In this document: piece by piece, positions 4,656 to 7,475 of the stretch | Layout of the letters: every line of letters starts with the position of its first letter | Position numbering within the stretch: position 1 is the stretch's first letter | DNA from: Rhodocyclaceae bacterium UBA2271 | GTDB taxonomy: Bacteria; Pseudomonadota; Gammaproteobacteria; Burkholderiales; Rhodocyclaceae | NCBI GenBank assembly: GCA_002347405.1 | Contig: DDXB01000046.1 | Location: forward strand, 1-7,475 | Length of the DNA stretch: 7,475 nt | Direction of reading: 5' to 3' | Notes under the pieces: model-generated | Told to the model about the DNA's origin: nothing | Databases searched by the model: none | The model's input: the letters and a program-made list of their open reading frames with translations, nothing else | Translations under genes and position numbers: made by a program

Positions 4656-5846
4656 ATGCCCGTTGTATCGCTCGATGCCAAGCTGGTCAGGGAAGCCGCC
4701 TGTCCTCCCGGCAAGGCCAAGATTGATTTTTACAGTGATGTAATTCCCGGCTGGGTGCTGGAGGTAAGAAAGACCGGTGGCAAGACTTGGTATATCCGGT
4801 TCCGCAATAAGCACAGTGCACTTCGTCAGTTCAAGATAGGAGATGCCGACTCTGTATCGTTCGATAAATCTCGATTGGCAGCGCAGACACTACGCAGTCG
4901 TATTGTGCTCGGTGAAGACCCAGCCGAAGATCGAAAGGTATTGCGCACCGTTCCCCGTCTGTCGGAGGTGATTACTGACCGATACATTCCCCTCATCGAA
5001 CGGACGCGCCGAAACTTTCAGTCATCCCTAAGCTTCCTGAAATTGCATGTCCAGCCTCAGTTCGGAAAATTTCGTATCGACGAACTCACAACGGAGATGA
5101 TTGCCGATGCCCATCTGGATTTGCGTGGCAAGGGGTATGCCTTGGCAATGTGTAACAAGCTTCCCATTACCCTGATGACCATTTACCGGATGTGCCAACG
5201 ACTTAAAGTGCCAGGAGCCGAGAGCAATCCTGCCAAGGGTGTAAAGCTGTTCGAGCCTAATAATGCCCGTGATCGCTATCTCACCAAGGAGGAAACGCAA
5301 AGACTGCTCGATGCCGTACAGCATAGTGAAAACCCCCAGCTGAAATACCTGATCCCGCTGTATATTTTGCTCTCGTGCAGACGGGAAGAATTGCTCCAGG
5401 CCAAGTGGTGTGACTTCGATCTGGATCGCCGTATTTGGCGCATCCCAATGAGCAAGAATGGCCGTCCGCGTTTGGTACCGGTTCCACAGAAAGCCATCGA
5501 TATCTTGCAGCAGTTGCCACGATGGAACAACGTACCTTGGCTAATTCCAAGCGTGAAGACCAAGAAGCCTATGGTCAGTTTTTTCCACGCATGGAAAAAT
5601 GCACGCAAGCTGGCCGGTTTGTCGGACGTTCGTATCCATGACTTGCGAAGGACGGGTGCCACCAATCTGTGGGAATCGGGAGCTGATTTGCTGACTGTAT
5701 CGAAGGTCTTGGGCCATCGCAGCTTAAAGTACGTGCAGGTTTATTCTGTGGCCAGCGATGAGCGTCTATTGTCTGCAGTAGATAAGGCAGCCAATGCGGT
5801 TGGTACGGAATGGCTCGCACCGCAAAAGTCCAGCGCCGTTGCCTGA
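4656..5846 (+). CDS. Tyrosine recombinase (integrase) of the mobile element
   Basis: 396 residues from ATG 4656, fixed by GGAGGT at 4643-4648, seven bases upstream. About residues 1-95 form the arm-binding domain typical of P4-like integrases (IPGWVLEVRKTGGKTWYIRFR, then KSRLAAQTLRSRIVLGEDP). About 100-200 is the SAM-like core-binding domain, and about 205-385 the catalytic domain. All active-site residues are visible: R242 in SCRREELL, K267 in MSKNGR, H328 and R331 in HDLRRT, H354 in LGHRS and nucleophile Y363 in QVYS, nine residues after H354 as usual. The enzyme cuts and rejoins DNA at attachment sites through a 3'-phosphotyrosine link and would integrate or excise the element. It reads toward the nearby aceA fragment, consistent with an attachment site just downstream. 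No excisionase gene is recognised in the window. Length is typical; the gene appears intact. Confidence 0.96.
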   Translation: MPVVSLDAKLVREAACPPGKAKIDFYSDVIPGWVLEVRKTGGKTWYIRFRNKHSALRQFKIGDADSVSFDKSRLAAQTLRSRIVLGEDPAEDRKVLRTVPRLSEVITDRYIPLIERTRRNFQSSLSFLKLHVQPQFGKFRIDELTTEMIADAHLDLRGKGYALAMCNKLPITLMTIYRMCQRLKVPGAESNPAKGVKLFEPNNARDRYLTKEETQRLLDAVQHSENPQLKYLIPLYILLSCRREELLQAKWCDFDLDRRIWRIPMSKNGRPRLVPVPQKAIDILQQLPRWNNVPWLIPSVKTKKPMVSFFHAWKNARKLAGLSDVRIHDLRRTGATNLWESGADLLTVSKVLGHRSLKYVQVYSVASDERLLSAVDKAANAVGTEWLAPQKSSAVA

Positions 5847-6070
5847 AACTGGGCAAAATTACCTTCTCTCCCTCCCCCATGCTGACTCGCTCGGTGGGAA
5901 GGGGTTGGGAAATTGGCAGGTGGGTGTATGTGGCAAAACTGGATTTTGTGTTTGCCCATAGACACTCCCCATAGGGTCTGCAGTTGGGAAGGCGATGGGT
6001 GGCGTTGCTTGCCGTCACCGAAACTGACCAGCGTAAATCAGTATTGTTCAGTGTCCCTTTTGGCTTTGCA
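5847..6070. other. Element end between the integrase and the aceA junction
   Basis: No gene. It has a pyrimidine/purine-rich imperfect inverted stretch (about 5866-5908; CTCCCTCCCCC then GTGGGAAGGGG) that might weakly terminate integrase transcription. CCCATAG is repeated at 5955-5961 and 5968-5974, and a hairpin GGTGGCG/CGTCACC with one wobble lies at 5998-6019. The reading frame of the following aceA fragment has a stop at 6034-6036 here, showing that the upstream sequence is not aceA. The attachment core should lie near 6060-6075 (inference). Confidence 0.45.
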
Positions 6071-6303
6071 GGTTCAACACCTTCCAGTTCGCCCACGCCT
6101 ACGCGCGCGGCGAAGGCATGAAGCACTACGTGAACATGGTGCAGGAGCAGGAATTCGCCGCACGCGACAAGGGCTACACCTTCGTCTCGCACCAGCAGGA
6201 AGTTGGCGCCGGCTACTTCGACGACGTCACCACCGTGATCCAGGGCGGCCAGTCCAGTGTCAAGGCGCTGACCGGATCGACGGAGGAGGAGCAGTTTCAC
6301 TGA
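6071..6303 (+). pseudogene. aceA: Isocitrate lyase C-terminal fragment (aceA 3' end), truncated at its 5' side
   Basis: From F (6073) to TGA 6301-6303 the frame encodes 76 residues typical of the isocitrate lyase C-terminus: FNTFQFAHAYARGEGMKHYV, then KGYTFVSHQQEVGAGYFD, VTTVIQGG, SSVKALTGSTEEEQFH. Isocitrate lyase cleaves isocitrate to glyoxylate and succinate in the glyoxylate shunt. The intact enzyme is some 430 residues or more; here the catalytic KKCGH region and the rest of the barrel are missing. Homology stops abruptly at about 6071, where the preceding residues (PFWLCR) are unrelated, and no start codon or SD precedes it. Base composition changes to GC-rich at the same point. It is therefore a 3' remnant left at the element boundary, either half of a disrupted gene or a duplicate of a 3' end restored elsewhere. 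Confidence 0.85.
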
Positions 6304-6370
6304 TACGGATAGGCAAGCATTGAACCCTCGACACAGAGGGAGTGGAGCCGCGGCGCATCTGGCGCTGCCG

Positions 6371-6407
6371 GAAAAGGCCGGCACTCGCAAGGGTGCCGGC
6401 TTTTTTT
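6371..6407. terminator. Strong terminator after aceA, possibly bidirectional
   Basis: GCCGGCAC (6377-6384) pairs perfectly with GTGCCGGC (6393-6400) and is followed by seven Ts; a run of four As precedes the stem, so it could also work on the - strand. It lies about 70 bases after the aceA stop and was presumably the native aceA terminator. Confidence 0.9.
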
Positions 6408-6579
6408 GCGTTGAAAGTCGGCGCTGGCGGGATGAAATGCCCCGAAGCGGGTACGGCGATAGAAGGCATGCCGCCAACATGGGGACAGCGCTAGCCGGCA
6501 CGTCGCCAAGCTGGAGACGGCGCGCAGGGGCAAAGCCAATCGGGCAGAATGCACTTTTGTCGAAGTGGCGAAGGCAGGC

Positions 6580-7446
6580 ATGGAAGCGGCAAGGACATTC
6601 ACGACGAACGACGGCGTCCGCATCGCCTACCGGCTCATGCGGCAGGGCGCGCCGCGCCGCACCCTCGTCCTCATCCACGGCCTGGCCAGCAACCTGACGC
6701 GCTGGTCGGAATTCGCGGCGACGACGCGGCTGGCGGAAAGCTGGGACGTGTTGCGCCTCGACCTGCGCGGCCACGGCGACTCTCTGTACCGCGGCCGCGT
6801 CGGCATGCAGGTCTGGTGCGACGACCTGGCGGCGCTGCTCGACGCCGCGGAAGTGCCGCAAGCGGTGCTCGTCGGCCATTGCCTGGGTGCCAACCTGGCG
6901 CTGTGGTTCGCCCACCGCGCCCCGGAACGGGTCGCCGGGCTGGTACTGATCGAGCCGATGTTCCGCCAGGCACTGGCCGGCACACTGGCGCGCGTCGCCG
7001 CCTGGCGCCCGCTCTGCGCCGCGCTCGTGCCGCTGCTCACGGCACTTGCCGCGCTGGGCCTCCACCGGCGGCGCCTCGCGCCGCTTGATCTGGCCGAACT
7101 CGACCGCGCCGCGCGTGCGGCAATGGCCGCCGCCGGCGGCGCCTTCCCGCAAGCGCGCTACGCTTCGCCGCTGGAAGACCTGCGCAGCCTGCCGACGGGG
7201 GTGTACCTCCAGGACCTAATCGCCGTCACCGGTCCGCTGCCCGAGCTCGCGTCCCTCCCCGTGCCGGTACTGGCGCTCCTGTCGGCGGGCGGCACGTTCA
7301 GCAATCCGGAAACGACCGCCGGGCTGATCAAAGCCCTGCCCGACTGCCGCATCGAGCGCATCGCGGCGCAACACTGGATTCCGACGGAGCAACCGCTGGC
7401 GATGCGCACGGCCATCGAGGACTGGTGCGCAACCCGTTTAACGTGA
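6580..7446 (+). CDS. Alpha/beta hydrolase with a Cys in the nucleophile elbow
   Basis: 288 residues from ATG 6580, with AAGG at 6571-6574 as a plausible SD; an in-frame GTG at 6565 would add five residues. The alpha/beta hydrolase core is clear: LVLIHG (29-34; HG of the oxyanion region), LDLRGHGDS (60-68), nucleophile elbow VGHCLGANLA (98-107) with Cys101 where Ser is usual, LVLIEP (121-126) and the late HWIP with His265. The usual acid after strand beta-7 is not evident (LLSAGGTFSNPE); E125 could be the acid instead. An Ala/Leu/Arg-rich cap region spans about 128-195. Members hydrolyse esters, lactones or similar bonds; the substrate here is unknown. Codon use is strongly GC-rich, matching the host side, so it is probably a native chromosomal gene with its own transcription after the aceA terminator. 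Confidence 0.85.
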   Translation: MEAARTFTTNDGVRIAYRLMRQGAPRRTLVLIHGLASNLTRWSEFAATTRLAESWDVLRLDLRGHGDSLYRGRVGMQVWCDDLAALLDAAEVPQAVLVGHCLGANLALWFAHRAPERVAGLVLIEPMFRQALAGTLARVAAWRPLCAALVPLLTALAALGLHRRRLAPLDLAELDRAARAAMAAAGGAFPQARYASPLEDLRSLPTGVYLQDLIAVTGPLPELASLPVPVLALLSAGGTFSNPETTAGLIKALPDCRIERIAAQHWIPTEQPLAMRTAIEDWCATRLT

Positions 7447-7475
7447 AAAGGCAGCGTTTGCGCCGGGCCAGTCCC

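Noticed and set aside
5575..7152. Long - strand open frame of 525 codons
   Set aside because: It crosses the integrase, the aceA fragment, a strong terminator and the hydrolase in antisense. Its product is low-complexity and Arg/Gly/Ala-rich, as expected from the complement of GC-rich genes.
1..7475. CRISPR arrays, tRNA or rRNA genes, IS elements
   Set aside because: No regularly spaced repeats of CRISPR size, no tRNA cloverleaf or rRNA sequence, and no transposase were recognised by eye.

Overview
The window looks like one end of an integrated mobile element sitting against its host chromosome, in a high-GC betaproteobacterium. The class is inferred from an H-NS of the short TWTGRGRxPxW type, the isocitrate lyase C-terminus and the strong GC bias on the right; a Rhodocyclales-like host is a guess. 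Bases 1 to about 6070 are of mixed, moderate GC and carry mobile-element genes. From about 6071 onward the DNA is clearly GC-richer with GC-rich third codon positions, as expected of native chromosome.

Layout, left to right. (1) The 3' end of a + strand gene whose last residues form a membrane helix plus a basic tail, followed by a short hairpin with a T-run. (2) A 261-base gap full of inverted repeats, two of which interlock in pseudoknot order. (3) An H-NS-family silencer on the - strand. (4) A divergent + strand cluster of four small genes: a 118-aa acidic protein, a 177-aa protein, a 74-aa hydrophobic membrane protein and a 44-aa acidic protein. The last three are tightly packed and two pairs overlap. 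A terminator-like hairpin lies just before the first ribosome binding site. (5) A 528-base non-coding stretch with repeats and a good sigma70-type promoter, leading into (6) a 507-aa RecA/AAA-type ATPase resembling RepA-like or AAA_25 replicative helicases. (7) A strong intrinsic terminator and a 420-base gap with further repeats. (8) A complete 396-aa tyrosine recombinase (integrase) with all catalytic residues. (9) A 224-base element-end region that stops abruptly at (10) the last 76 codons of isocitrate lyase (aceA), without the rest of the gene. (11) A bidirectional terminator and an intact alpha/beta hydrolase of the host, unusual in having Cys where Ser is normally the nucleophile.

Working together (inference): the integrase would insert and excise the element, the ATPase may serve replication of the excised form from repeats beside its gene, and the H-NS protein may silence the element or its cargo. 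The small-gene operon has no recognisable function and is the least explained part. The key unresolved point is whether aceA is broken by the insertion or has been given a replacement 3' end at the other, unseen end of the element.
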